A DNA stretch of 17,662 nucleotides from Bacteroidales bacterium. Its GTDB lineage: Bacteria; Bacteroidota; Bacteroidia; Bacteroidales; Muribaculaceae. The stretch covers positions 1 through 17,662 of the forward strand of contig SFGS01000050.1 of assembly GCA_004557565.1 (NCBI GenBank), written 5' to 3'. Shown here piece by piece: positions 1-7,278 of this stretch. The notes beneath the pieces were generated by a model. The model saw nothing but the letters and a program-made list of their open reading frames with translations. It searched no databases and had not been told where the DNA came from. The stretch's first letter is position 1, and each line of letters opens with the position of its first letter. The position numbers were made by a program, and so were the translations under genes.

Positions 1-1
1 T

Positions 2-30
2 TCGCCGTGAAACGGCGAGTGGTTTTTATC
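2..30 (+). terminator. Possible intrinsic terminator of a gene to the left
   Basis: A perfect 7-bp inverted repeat (TCGCCGT at 2-8, ACGGCGA at 12-18) with a 3-nt loop is followed by GTGG and five T residues at 23-27. This would work on the plus strand and so could end a gene lying left of the window. The four bases between stem and T-run weaken the call. It could also be part of an intergenic palindromic repeat. Confidence 0.4.
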
Positions 31-49
31 CTTGGAGCAAAGTGGAAGG

Positions 50-80
50 CCCTCGTAAGAGGGTGGCGGAGGGATTGTGT
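50..80 (+). repeat. REP-like palindromic element, copy 1
   Basis: CCCTC (50-54) and GAGGG (59-63) form a short hairpin, followed by a G-rich tail ending in GGAGGGATTG. The layout of pyrimidine arm, short loop, GAGGG arm, then a GNGGGATT-type tail is also seen at 14803-14833 and, more loosely, at 17338-17373, all in the same orientation. Together they suggest one family of interspersed intergenic elements. The rest of 1-272 has no convincing gene. It contains a further inverted repeat, TGGAAAC (92-98) with GTTTCCA (101-107). Confidence 0.4.
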
Positions 81-272
81 GGTTGGCGGCATGGAAACTT
101 GTTTCCAATGACGCAAAGCGCACAGTCGCATCGCCAAATGCGAAGCATTCCACATTGCCCCAAGGCTGTTTTTTATGTTTTTGTCTTTGATTCCATTCAC
201 GATTCGGCAACAATGCACAATCTATCCCAGTAATTTTCCACTGAACCCATTTTGCTCATCCCTATCAAGGGA

Positions 273-1940
273 TTATTTGATGAAATGGGCGTGCTGCACG
301 TCGTAGAGCCCGGTGTCGAGGAGGCGGATTTGGGGAATTACGGGCAGGGCGAGGAATGAGAGGGTGATGAATGGGTCGATGTTTTGATTCACACCCAACT
401 CATGCACCTTATGTTCGAGACGCGAAATGCCTGTAATGGCATCGTTGATGCCGAGGGGCGACATCAAGCCGTAGCATGGCAGCGCAAACTCATCAATCAC
501 CTCGCCATCAGAGGCTATCACATATCCGCCACCAATGTCGCGGAGACGATTACACGCCACAGCCATATCCTCGGCATTATCGCCAGCGCAAATCACATTG
601 TGCGAGTCGTGAGCCACGCTCGTAGCCACTGCCCCACCCTTGATGTTGTAGCCAATGAGCGGACACACGGCTATGTTGCCGTTTTTGCCGTGCCGCTCCA
701 CGGTGGCAAGGATATTCAAGTCCTTGTATTCGCCATTGTCAAGTGTCACATGCTCGGTGAGCAACTGCCCATCCACGATTTTGATGGCATTGCGCTGCGC
801 CACGGCACTGAGTACGAAGTCGCTTGCGGTGAGCGTTTTGAATTTCACCGTATTGGGATAGCCGTTCTGCATCACATTGGTATCATTTATGATACTTTTA
901 TCAATGATTTTACCATCTTTAATCACACAGGAAATATCGCTACATGTGGCATCGGTAATCACGATATCTGCCACATACCCTTCACGGATATTGCCCCTTT
1001 GGGCAAGGTGATAGTAGCGACAAGGGTTGAACGACGCCATTTTCGACACCTCGCCCCAAGTGAAGCCCATCTCCAACGCCTTTCTCACAATATGCGAAAT
1101 ATGCCCTTCCTGCGCAATGGTGGAGAGGTGCTTATCGTCGGTGCAGAACGAGAATTTCGACACATCAAGCCCATGCTCCTTCACGCAGTGGAGCAAGGCA
1201 TCGGCATTGCGTGCCGCGCTACCCTCGCGGATATAGATGTTCATGCCCTTGTGGTAGCGTGCCAGCACACCCTCATCGTCGTAGCACTCGTGGTCGTTGG
1301 AAATACCGTATTCCACATAGGCATCCAACATCGCCTCGTCCATGCCGGCTGTGTGGCCGTCGATAGGTCGGCCGTCGAAGAGCGAGAGTTTCGCCATCAT
1401 TTCAGACTCACCAGCCACCACATCGCCAAACGACATCACCTCGCCCAGCCCCACAATGCGCTCATCGCTCAAAAACGGCTTCATCTGCTCGGCGGTGAAA
1501 TGCCCTGCCCCATTGGTCTCGAAACAGGTGGCTGGCACACACGATGGAACTACGGTGAAAACGCTGATTTGCGCTTTGTCGGTCTCGTCGAGAAACAGCC
1601 TAAGCGCATCGGCACCGCCCACATTCACCAATTCGTGCGGGTCGGCTATCACAGTGGTTGTGCCCCACGGCAGCACCGCCTTGCCAAATGTTGCAGGCAG
1701 CACCATCGACGACTCAATGTGCATGTGCGAGTCAACAAAACCCGGCACCACCATCTTGCCAGCGCAATCAATCACCACATCGGCTGTGGTCCGGTCGGCT
1801 GCACCCACAAAGGTGATTACACCATCGGTAATCCCCACGTCGGCTTTGGTCACTGTGCCCGATTCGGCATCTACCACATTCCCGTTTTTCAGCCAAATGC
1901 TGAACGCTTTGTTTCTATTGTCACTGGAGTAGTTTGTCAT
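273..1940 (-). CDS. ade: Adenine deaminase
   Basis: This is a cytoplasmic metal-dependent amidohydrolase that converts adenine to hypoxanthine and ammonia in purine salvage. At 555 residues it has the usual length of the bacterial Ade family. The metal-binding motif GFVDSHMHIESSM lies at residues 67-79, with His72 and His74. It is followed by the family motif TTTVIADPHELVNV near 94-107, GLGEVM (Glu167), DGHTAG (His196) and CTDDKHLST near 266-274. ASFNP near 302-306 and the GNIREGYVADIVI segment match the end of the barrel, and the C-terminal half (about 365-555) is the separate family-specific domain. It starts 40 bp after the YjbQ-family gene and may be co-transcribed with it. It has no evident functional tie to the secreted glycosidases upstream. 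A long open frame runs antisense through it but shows no sign of being a gene. Confidence 0.96.
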   Translation of the reverse strand: MTNYSSDNRNKAFSIWLKNGNVVDAESGTVTKADVGITDGVITFVGAADRTTADVVIDCAGKMVVPGFVDSHMHIESSMVLPATFGKAVLPWGTTTVIADPHELVNVGGADALRLFLDETDKAQISVFTVVPSCVPATCFETNGAGHFTAEQMKPFLSDERIVGLGEVMSFGDVVAGESEMMAKLSLFDGRPIDGHTAGMDEAMLDAYVEYGISNDHECYDDEGVLARYHKGMNIYIREGSAARNADALLHCVKEHGLDVSKFSFCTDDKHLSTIAQEGHISHIVRKALEMGFTWGEVSKMASFNPCRYYHLAQRGNIREGYVADIVITDATCSDISCVIKDGKIIDKSIINDTNVMQNGYPNTVKFKTLTASDFVLSAVAQRNAIKIVDGQLLTEHVTLDNGEYKDLNILATVERHGKNGNIAVCPLIGYNIKGGAVATSVAHDSHNVICAGDNAEDMAVACNRLRDIGGGYVIASDGEVIDEFALPCYGLMSPLGINDAITGISRLEHKVHELGVNQNIDPFITLSFLALPVIPQIRLLDTGLYDVQHAHFIK

Positions 1941-1980
1941 AAAGTGTTTTTTTCAGTATGATGAATTGGCGATAATTTAC

Positions 1981-2397
1981 TTACGAAACGATAGTGGCAA
2001 CGATGGTGCGCGCGCCGCCGTGATTGCGCCACTCACACAGGTATATGCCTTGCCAAGTGCCAAGGTTGAGTCTGCCGCCCGTTATGGGAATGGTGAGCGT
2101 GGCACCCACAAGCGCACTCTTGGCGTGGGCTGGCATATCGTCACTGCCCTCAAGCGTGTGCTTGAAATAGGGTTGGTTCTCCGGCACCAAATGGTTGAAA
2201 ATCTCGTTCATATCGTGGCGCACATCAGCGTCCCAGTTCTCGTTGAGGCAAAGTCCTGCCGAAGTGTGCTTCAAAAGCAGATGCAGCACCCCCACTTCGG
2301 GAAGTGCCCCCAGCCCACGCACCACCTCATCGGTCACCAAATGGCAACCACGAGTGCGGGCACGAAGTTGAAATTCCTTTTGAGTAATCATGTTCAT
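1981..2397 (-). CDS. YjbQ-family protein (UPF0047, secondary thiamine-phosphate synthase-like)
   Basis: This small cytoplasmic protein of 138 residues is of normal length for the YjbQ/UPF0047 family. Family hallmarks are plain: KHTSAGLCLNEN at 43-54, DVRHDM at 58-63, HTLEGSDDMPAHAK at 80-93 with His80 and His91, and IPITGGRLNLGTWQGIYL at 103-120. Members have been described as having weak thiamine-phosphate synthase activity, but the physiological role is not settled, so the enzymatic label should be read loosely. Two in-frame ATGs (2397 and 2391) lie close together; the first is taken here. A perfect TATCTTTG promoter element and a hairpin lie just upstream. Together they suggest the gene is expressed separately from the glycosidase array and perhaps together with ade. 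Confidence 0.92.
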   Translation of the reverse strand: MNMITQKEFQLRARTRGCHLVTDEVVRGLGALPEVGVLHLLLKHTSAGLCLNENWDADVRHDMNEIFNHLVPENQPYFKHTLEGSDDMPAHAKSALVGATLTIPITGGRLNLGTWQGIYLCEWRNHGGARTIVATIVS

Positions 2398-2406
2398 TTA
2401 TATAAA

Positions 2407-2438
2407 GTGGAGGCACACCGATTGGGGTATGCCTCCAC
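2407..2438 (-). terminator. Hairpin after the glycosidase array
   Basis: A 9-bp perfect inverted repeat (GTGGAGGCA at 2407-2415, TGCCTCCAC at 2430-2438) continues after one mismatch with 3 more pairs (2417-2419 with 2426-2428). On the minus strand it begins 22 bases after the stop codon of the last glycosidase gene and is followed by TTTATAT. The stem is strong but the T-run is poor. It could be an intrinsic terminator or an attenuator in the yjbQ leader. Confidence 0.55.
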
Positions 2439-2445
2439 AAAGATA
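2438..2445 (-). promoter_or_regulatory. Candidate -7 promoter element for the YjbQ-family gene and ade
   Basis: The minus strand reads TATCTTTG here, a perfect match to the Bacteroidetes -7 consensus TAnnTTTG. No TTTG is found at the usual distance upstream, so only half the promoter is visible. A start some 5-7 bases downstream would give a leader of about 35 nt before the ATG at 2397. The last base of the element is the first base of the adjoining hairpin. Confidence 0.45.
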
Positions 2446-2459
2446 CGATTTTATTTCAA

Positions 2460-4883
2460 TTATTTGATAATCATGCGAGCAGTTTGGGCACCCGATTGAA
2501 GCAGATACACACCTGCGGAAAGACCTGAAGTTGAGATTTTGCCATCAATAGGGGTTTCGGTCTTCACCAGTCGGCCCTCGAGGTTGTAAATCTTCACATC
2601 TTCCTTCGCACCTGCCACAGTCACCATTGCGCCAGCGTAGGCAGGGTTTGGTGTCACGGTCATACGGCTATTGTCAGCCACCACGGTGGTCACACCAGAA
2701 GCCTCATCCTTGCCATAGAGCAATTCAATGCCAGGAATTTCAAGCGAATAGTTCTGACCAGTGGTAGCGGCACCTGTGCTGAAATAGATATACACCATTT
2801 GCAATGGATAGTTGGAGAGGTCGGCAGCATCGCACCATTGGCTGGTAGGTAATTTGCACACATATTCGCCCTCCACATTTTCAGGAATCTCAAAATCGGA
2901 AATCACTTGTGCGCCATTCACCGTGTTGGTAGAAATGCTCACACGCTTCACTTTTAGGTTGCCCGGACGGAAGCGAACACGGAGAGTGTCGGGAATACCC
3001 CACAACGCCATTTTCTTGGCAAGTTTGATGTAGGGGTTACGCGAACTTGCACCCACGAAGTCGATTTTCATACCGTTTTCAAAAGAGGTGATTGTGCGGT
3101 TTTTGCCACCGCTTTGGGTGATGGTCCAAGTGGTTGGGTCGATGCTCACCTGCTCCATGGTGGTGACGTGAGACTTAGGGTTCTGAACTTTCACACTTAC
3201 AGTGCCTTCAAAGTTCTCGCCCTTGCCTGAGATTTCGGCTTCGCCATCGGCTACGGCTTTCACCACACCAAATTCATCAACGGCTGCCACATCGGTGTTG
3301 CTTGAAGTCCAGTTCATCACCGATGGGTCAACGATGTCGCTACCTGCGCCACTCACGCCAAGCACCTTGATTTCGTAGTCGTGGTTTTTGTCCACTACCA
3401 CGCTCTTGTCGCGAAGCATTTTCTCGGCGTTCACGATACGCACTGGTTGAGCGCACTTCACACCTTTGTATTCGGCATAGATGTTGCCATCGGCAGGAGT
3501 GGCTGAAGCGATGAAGGTGCCATCGCGGAATGTGCCCACTTGTGGATCGCAAGAGAGAGTCACGCCCTCCAATTCACGGATTTTCAGCACACCATATTTA
3601 TTGTAGCCCCACACCTTTGGAGCGATTTTTGCGCTGATAGAGATATTCCAGCAGCGAGGCGCGAAGTTAATCAAACCGATTTCATCGTCAACAGGAGCGT
3701 TCGACACGAGCAAACAGCCATTGCCCACAGATCGGAGCGATCCGTCGCTTGGGGTGTTGACCACATCGCCATTCACCACCATGCACGATGAACCGCCACC
3801 GTCGAGGTTCACAGCATTCACCGCACCCAGTCCCAAGAACACGCCAGCAGCCTCGCCGAGCGAAACGCCAGTTGATTTAGGACTGCGACCGTCGATCACC
3901 ACGAAATACACCTTGGTGCTGTCGGCATTAAAACCGATGCAGGTGCGTGGGTGGCGTTCGTCCCAGTCATCAATAATATTTCCATTTTGCAATATGATAT
4001 GGTCGCTACCGCCCATCAGTTCCTTGAAATTCTTGAGCAAACCAGGTTGCGAGCGCAAATCTACTTTCAAATTGATAGCCAGTTCGTCGCCCTTTGCCAT
4101 GGCTTTCAGGCGGTCGATGCAAGTGCCGCGAGCCCACAGAATGGCGCAGCCTTCAGGAATGTCGCTCACACCATTGCCATCGAAAATAGAATCAACCACG
4201 CAGTTCTCCACAGCATTGGCGTGCCATGCGAAAGCACCGCTCTTTGGACGAATGAGTGCCTTCATACCACCAGCGCAATTTTCGGTTTTGGGGCCGTAGG
4301 CATTGGTGTAGAGGTTGATTTGGTTGCCGCCTGTGTTTTCCCACTCAAGGCGCTGCATATTCACCGTGTGCAGACGGTAACTTTCGCCCTTATGGGTGAT
4401 AGAGCCGTAGAAGTCCACACGGTCGATGTAGGGGCGGCGTTCGTCGTCGAGCACAAAGCAAGCACGACCCACAGGGTTGGTGATGCACTGGTCGAGTTTG
4501 AACTGTCCGCTTCGTGGAATACCGTTTTCAAGCGTATTCTGGTAGAAATAAAAATCGCCATTAGTTGCGCCAATCACCTCATGACCAGGGCGATTGTTTC
4601 GGGTAGCCATGCTCAAGGGGTTTTCTTCAGCCACACCCTTGTCGCCACCTTTGCAAGTTTCGAAATCCACATACTTGTTGGTCAAATCCATTTCCATCAC
4701 GCTCACTTTCAGAGGCATGGCGGGCAAATCGTATTTCGCGAAAATCACGCCCGGTCCCACCATGTGTGGAAACACGAGGGTGTCCACATCGAAAACTTTA
4801 CTGCCAACTGTCCATTGTGTTTTGGCACGCATCGGACTTGCCAGCAGCAAGACCAACGCTACGAGAAAAATCAACTTTTTCAT
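2460..4883 (-). CDS. Secreted phosphodiester glycosidase with T9SS sorting domain (type D)
   Basis: This 807-residue secreted protein belongs to the NAGPA/DUF2233 family, whose characterised members remove GlcNAc from GlcNAc-1-phosphodiesters. A signal peptide covers residues 1-20. Catalytic-domain landmarks are NGDF at 108-111, HPRT at 311-314, DGRSP at 331-335 and NLDGGGSS at 359-366, all in the canonical form. Two Ig-like modules follow (about 403-484, and a Big2-type at 490-568 with NWTSSNTDVAAVD), then a beta-sandwich (about 579-724). The C-terminus (about 740-807) is a type A T9SS sorting domain: TPNP, VKIYNLEGRLV, STSGLSAGVYLL and a terminal ARMIIK. It is the most divergent member of the array, the last one transcribed, and the only one without a dockerin. 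Its start lies 10 bp after the previous stop, so it is very probably co-transcribed. The exact substrate is unknown. Confidence 0.93.
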   Translation of the reverse strand: MKKLIFLVALVLLLASPMRAKTQWTVGSKVFDVDTLVFPHMVGPGVIFAKYDLPAMPLKVSVMEMDLTNKYVDFETCKGGDKGVAEENPLSMATRNNRPGHEVIGATNGDFYFYQNTLENGIPRSGQFKLDQCITNPVGRACFVLDDERRPYIDRVDFYGSITHKGESYRLHTVNMQRLEWENTGGNQINLYTNAYGPKTENCAGGMKALIRPKSGAFAWHANAVENCVVDSIFDGNGVSDIPEGCAILWARGTCIDRLKAMAKGDELAINLKVDLRSQPGLLKNFKELMGGSDHIILQNGNIIDDWDERHPRTCIGFNADSTKVYFVVIDGRSPKSTGVSLGEAAGVFLGLGAVNAVNLDGGGSSCMVVNGDVVNTPSDGSLRSVGNGCLLVSNAPVDDEIGLINFAPRCWNISISAKIAPKVWGYNKYGVLKIRELEGVTLSCDPQVGTFRDGTFIASATPADGNIYAEYKGVKCAQPVRIVNAEKMLRDKSVVVDKNHDYEIKVLGVSGAGSDIVDPSVMNWTSSNTDVAAVDEFGVVKAVADGEAEISGKGENFEGTVSVKVQNPKSHVTTMEQVSIDPTTWTITQSGGKNRTITSFENGMKIDFVGASSRNPYIKLAKKMALWGIPDTLRVRFRPGNLKVKRVSISTNTVNGAQVISDFEIPENVEGEYVCKLPTSQWCDAADLSNYPLQMVYIYFSTGAATTGQNYSLEIPGIELLYGKDEASGVTTVVADNSRMTVTPNPAYAGAMVTVAGAKEDVKIYNLEGRLVKTETPIDGKISTSGLSAGVYLLQSGAQTARMIIK

Positions 4884-4893
4884 CTTTAATGAT

Positions 4894-7278
4894 TTAGTCT
4901 AATAACTGGTTAATCAAAGTGGTGACATCGCCCACATTCACAGTGCCGTCGGCATTTAAATCGCACACGGCATCGGAATACGACGAAAGTCCTAATATCT
5001 TATTAATCAACGCAGTCACATCGGTCACATTCACCTCGCCATCGCCGTTGATGTCGCCCGGCTTTTGCGCTGCCACAGCATTGTAAACGGTTTCAAAGCC
5101 CTTGAAGTCGATGGTGTATTTCTGACCAGTCTTTGAAGTGCCCATATTCAGTTGAATGGTGCTCAGCGTCAGAGGATAAGAGCCCATATTTTCGGTATCT
5201 ACCCACGAAGCGGTAGGCACCGAGAGATGCAGGTCGTTGCTGGCAATCACGGTGTCGGGCTGGAGGGTGAGATAGGTGATTTTCTCACCGTTGCGACGAA
5301 TGCCCAGCACCACATTCTTCACAGGTGCATCGCCTGGATTCAAACGAATCTGAACCGAGTCGGGCAAACTCCACAAGCGAACATTCTTGCTCAGCACAAT
5401 CTTTGGACTGCGGCCCGACGCTCCTGTGTAGGTGTAGGTGAAACCATCGCCATGGGCAGTGCTCACAGCGTTTTTACCGCCAGTCTGCGTGATTTTCCAA
5501 GTGCTCAAGTCAATATTGGGGTCGATTGCCATAATGTGAGCGGTAGGACGCTCTACAATCACCTTCATAGTGTCGGTGAAGTCGCCAATGGTGCCATACA
5601 CATACGCCTCGCCGTCTTTCACACCACGAAGCACGCCTGTGGCAGCGCCAATTTCCACCACGCTCTCATCGCTGCTGCTCCAAGTGAGGGCGGCAGGATT
5701 CACGGCACGCTTCACGCCATCGATGGTGTTTTCCACAGCCACGGCATATTGGCGATAGGTGTCGGTAATGATGGAGTCGTTCACAATGCGCAATCCTTCA
5801 CCATTGCCCAAAATCTGAACAGGCACGGTGGTGGTGAGATCGCCATAAGTGGCAGTAAGCACAGCATCGCCGCTGCCATCGCCACAGAAAGTGCGTGCGT
5901 CGGTCATGTGTCCTACAGATTCGGGACAAGTGACCGTCACACCCTGTAAATCGGTGTCGATGAGCAAGCCATATTGGTTGTAGCCGTAGAATTTAGGGGC
6001 GTAAACGCCATATTTCGGCACTTTTGCCACCCAATCAACGAATGCGATGCGCGCGATAGTGCTGTCGTCGGGCGCTGTGCTAATGGCGAAGAAGCCGTTG
6101 GCATCGGAGCGTTCGGTACCGTCGCTTGGCACGTTGAGTGTGCCCAAAGCCTGGCTATACATTGTAGATGAGCCGCCGCTGTCGAAGTTCAAGCCTTCCC
6201 ATGCGCCCAGTTGGCGGAGCAAGTCGGCACCCTCGGTGGTGCGTGCGCCACTTGAGATAGGCGAACGGCCATCAATCTGCACCATGATGATTTTGGTCTC
6301 GTCTTGGCTGTAACCCATCACGGTGAGGGGCTGACCGCTGCTGAACTGGCTCATGATATACTCGGTTTCGAGCACTTCGCCATTCTCCAAGATTTTTGGA
6401 ACACTTGAAATCATGGTAAACGGATTCACTTCCTGACCACTCATATACACACGAATGTCGAAAGTGACCACATCGCCTGGCTTCAGGCTGTTCACAAAGT
6501 TGAGCGTAGAGCCTTGACCACGAATCACGAAGCCGTTGGCAGGAATATCCATATCGCCCTCGCCCGATGGCGCAGAAGTCACCACCAAACGGAATGGCTT
6601 GGCAATGCCAAACTCCTCGCCCTCGGCAAGCACCGCCTGCACCTCGGCACAAGTGCCGCGCAAGTTGGTGCCCGAAAGATAAGTGGAGGTGAACAGTGCC
6701 ACCTGGTCGCAAGCATATTCGCAGTTCACCACGCCCATGGGTGCGGTTTCGCCTTTTCCGTTTGTCACCGTGCCGCCAAATGTGGCTTCGCCAAAGAGGG
6801 GTTTCTTGCTTTGGTCGAGGGTGAAGTCAATCCAGTTGCCCACATGGTTCACACCATGGTAAATCGTGCCATCGGCAATACAGGGGCCGATTGGAGAGCC
6901 CACCACCGATTCGCCACGGCCTGTGAGACCGCTGGTGCGGAAAAAGTCGCCATTCACGCCCAGGAAATACTGTGCGCCCGGACGCGATTTGCGACGCGAC
7001 ATTCCCGAAATGGTTTCACCGCCGGCATACTTGTCCTGCCCCATCACGGCAGAGAAAGTAACGTAGGGGTTGGTGAGGTCGGTAATGGAATAGCGCACAT
7101 ACATCTGTCGGCCAGCGTCGCCACGCATCAGTAGCTGTGTGCAACTGGTGCTCGGTCCCACCATGGCATGAAAGATGGTATCAGCCACATATTCCGTGCC
7201 TCGAATATTGTAGTTAATTGAAGCGTTTGCCGCCCAAGCCATAGCACAGGCAAGGGCGGAAACTATCATCTTTATCAT
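4894..7278 (-). CDS. Secreted phosphodiester glycosidase-like protein with dockerin (type A, altered motifs)
   Basis: This is a 794-residue NAGPA/DUF2233-family protein with a signal peptide (cleavage near ANA|S, residue 19). It has NGDFF at 109-113, DGRSP at 336-340, Ig-like modules at about 408-490 and 492-577, a beta-sandwich at 584-735 and a two-repeat dockerin at 741-794 (GDINGDGEVN, then CDLNADGTVN). Two conserved spots differ from the family: the PRT motif is PLT (317-319), and the DGGGS motif is NFDSGGSS (364-371). The paralogue at 9993-12383 carries the same kind of changes and is its closest relative over the catalytic half. The start overlaps the stop of the preceding gene by 4 bp (ATGA), implying translational coupling. 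Whether it is active, has shifted specificity, or only binds glycans cannot be told from sequence. Confidence 0.92.
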   Translation of the reverse strand: MIKMIVSALACAMAWAANASINYNIRGTEYVADTIFHAMVGPSTSCTQLLMRGDAGRQMYVRYSITDLTNPYVTFSAVMGQDKYAGGETISGMSRRKSRPGAQYFLGVNGDFFRTSGLTGRGESVVGSPIGPCIADGTIYHGVNHVGNWIDFTLDQSKKPLFGEATFGGTVTNGKGETAPMGVVNCEYACDQVALFTSTYLSGTNLRGTCAEVQAVLAEGEEFGIAKPFRLVVTSAPSGEGDMDIPANGFVIRGQGSTLNFVNSLKPGDVVTFDIRVYMSGQEVNPFTMISSVPKILENGEVLETEYIMSQFSSGQPLTVMGYSQDETKIIMVQIDGRSPISSGARTTEGADLLRQLGAWEGLNFDSGGSSTMYSQALGTLNVPSDGTERSDANGFFAISTAPDDSTIARIAFVDWVAKVPKYGVYAPKFYGYNQYGLLIDTDLQGVTVTCPESVGHMTDARTFCGDGSGDAVLTATYGDLTTTVPVQILGNGEGLRIVNDSIITDTYRQYAVAVENTIDGVKRAVNPAALTWSSSDESVVEIGAATGVLRGVKDGEAYVYGTIGDFTDTMKVIVERPTAHIMAIDPNIDLSTWKITQTGGKNAVSTAHGDGFTYTYTGASGRSPKIVLSKNVRLWSLPDSVQIRLNPGDAPVKNVVLGIRRNGEKITYLTLQPDTVIASNDLHLSVPTASWVDTENMGSYPLTLSTIQLNMGTSKTGQKYTIDFKGFETVYNAVAAQKPGDINGDGEVNVTDVTALINKILGLSSYSDAVCDLNADGTVNVGDVTTLINQLLD

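Noticed and set aside
42..233. Small open frame of 63 codons at the left edge
   Set aside because: It runs through the palindromic repeat region and has no recognisable composition or domain.
384..1961. A 525-codon open frame on the plus strand antisense to adenine deaminase
   Set aside because: It mirrors a clearly identified gene, is His-rich and domain-free, and arises from the codon bias of the opposite strand.
273..2397. Functional link between adenine deaminase/YjbQ and the glycosidase array
   Set aside because: Same strand but separated by a hairpin and a promoter element; both are widespread cytoplasmic housekeeping-type genes with no shared substrate.
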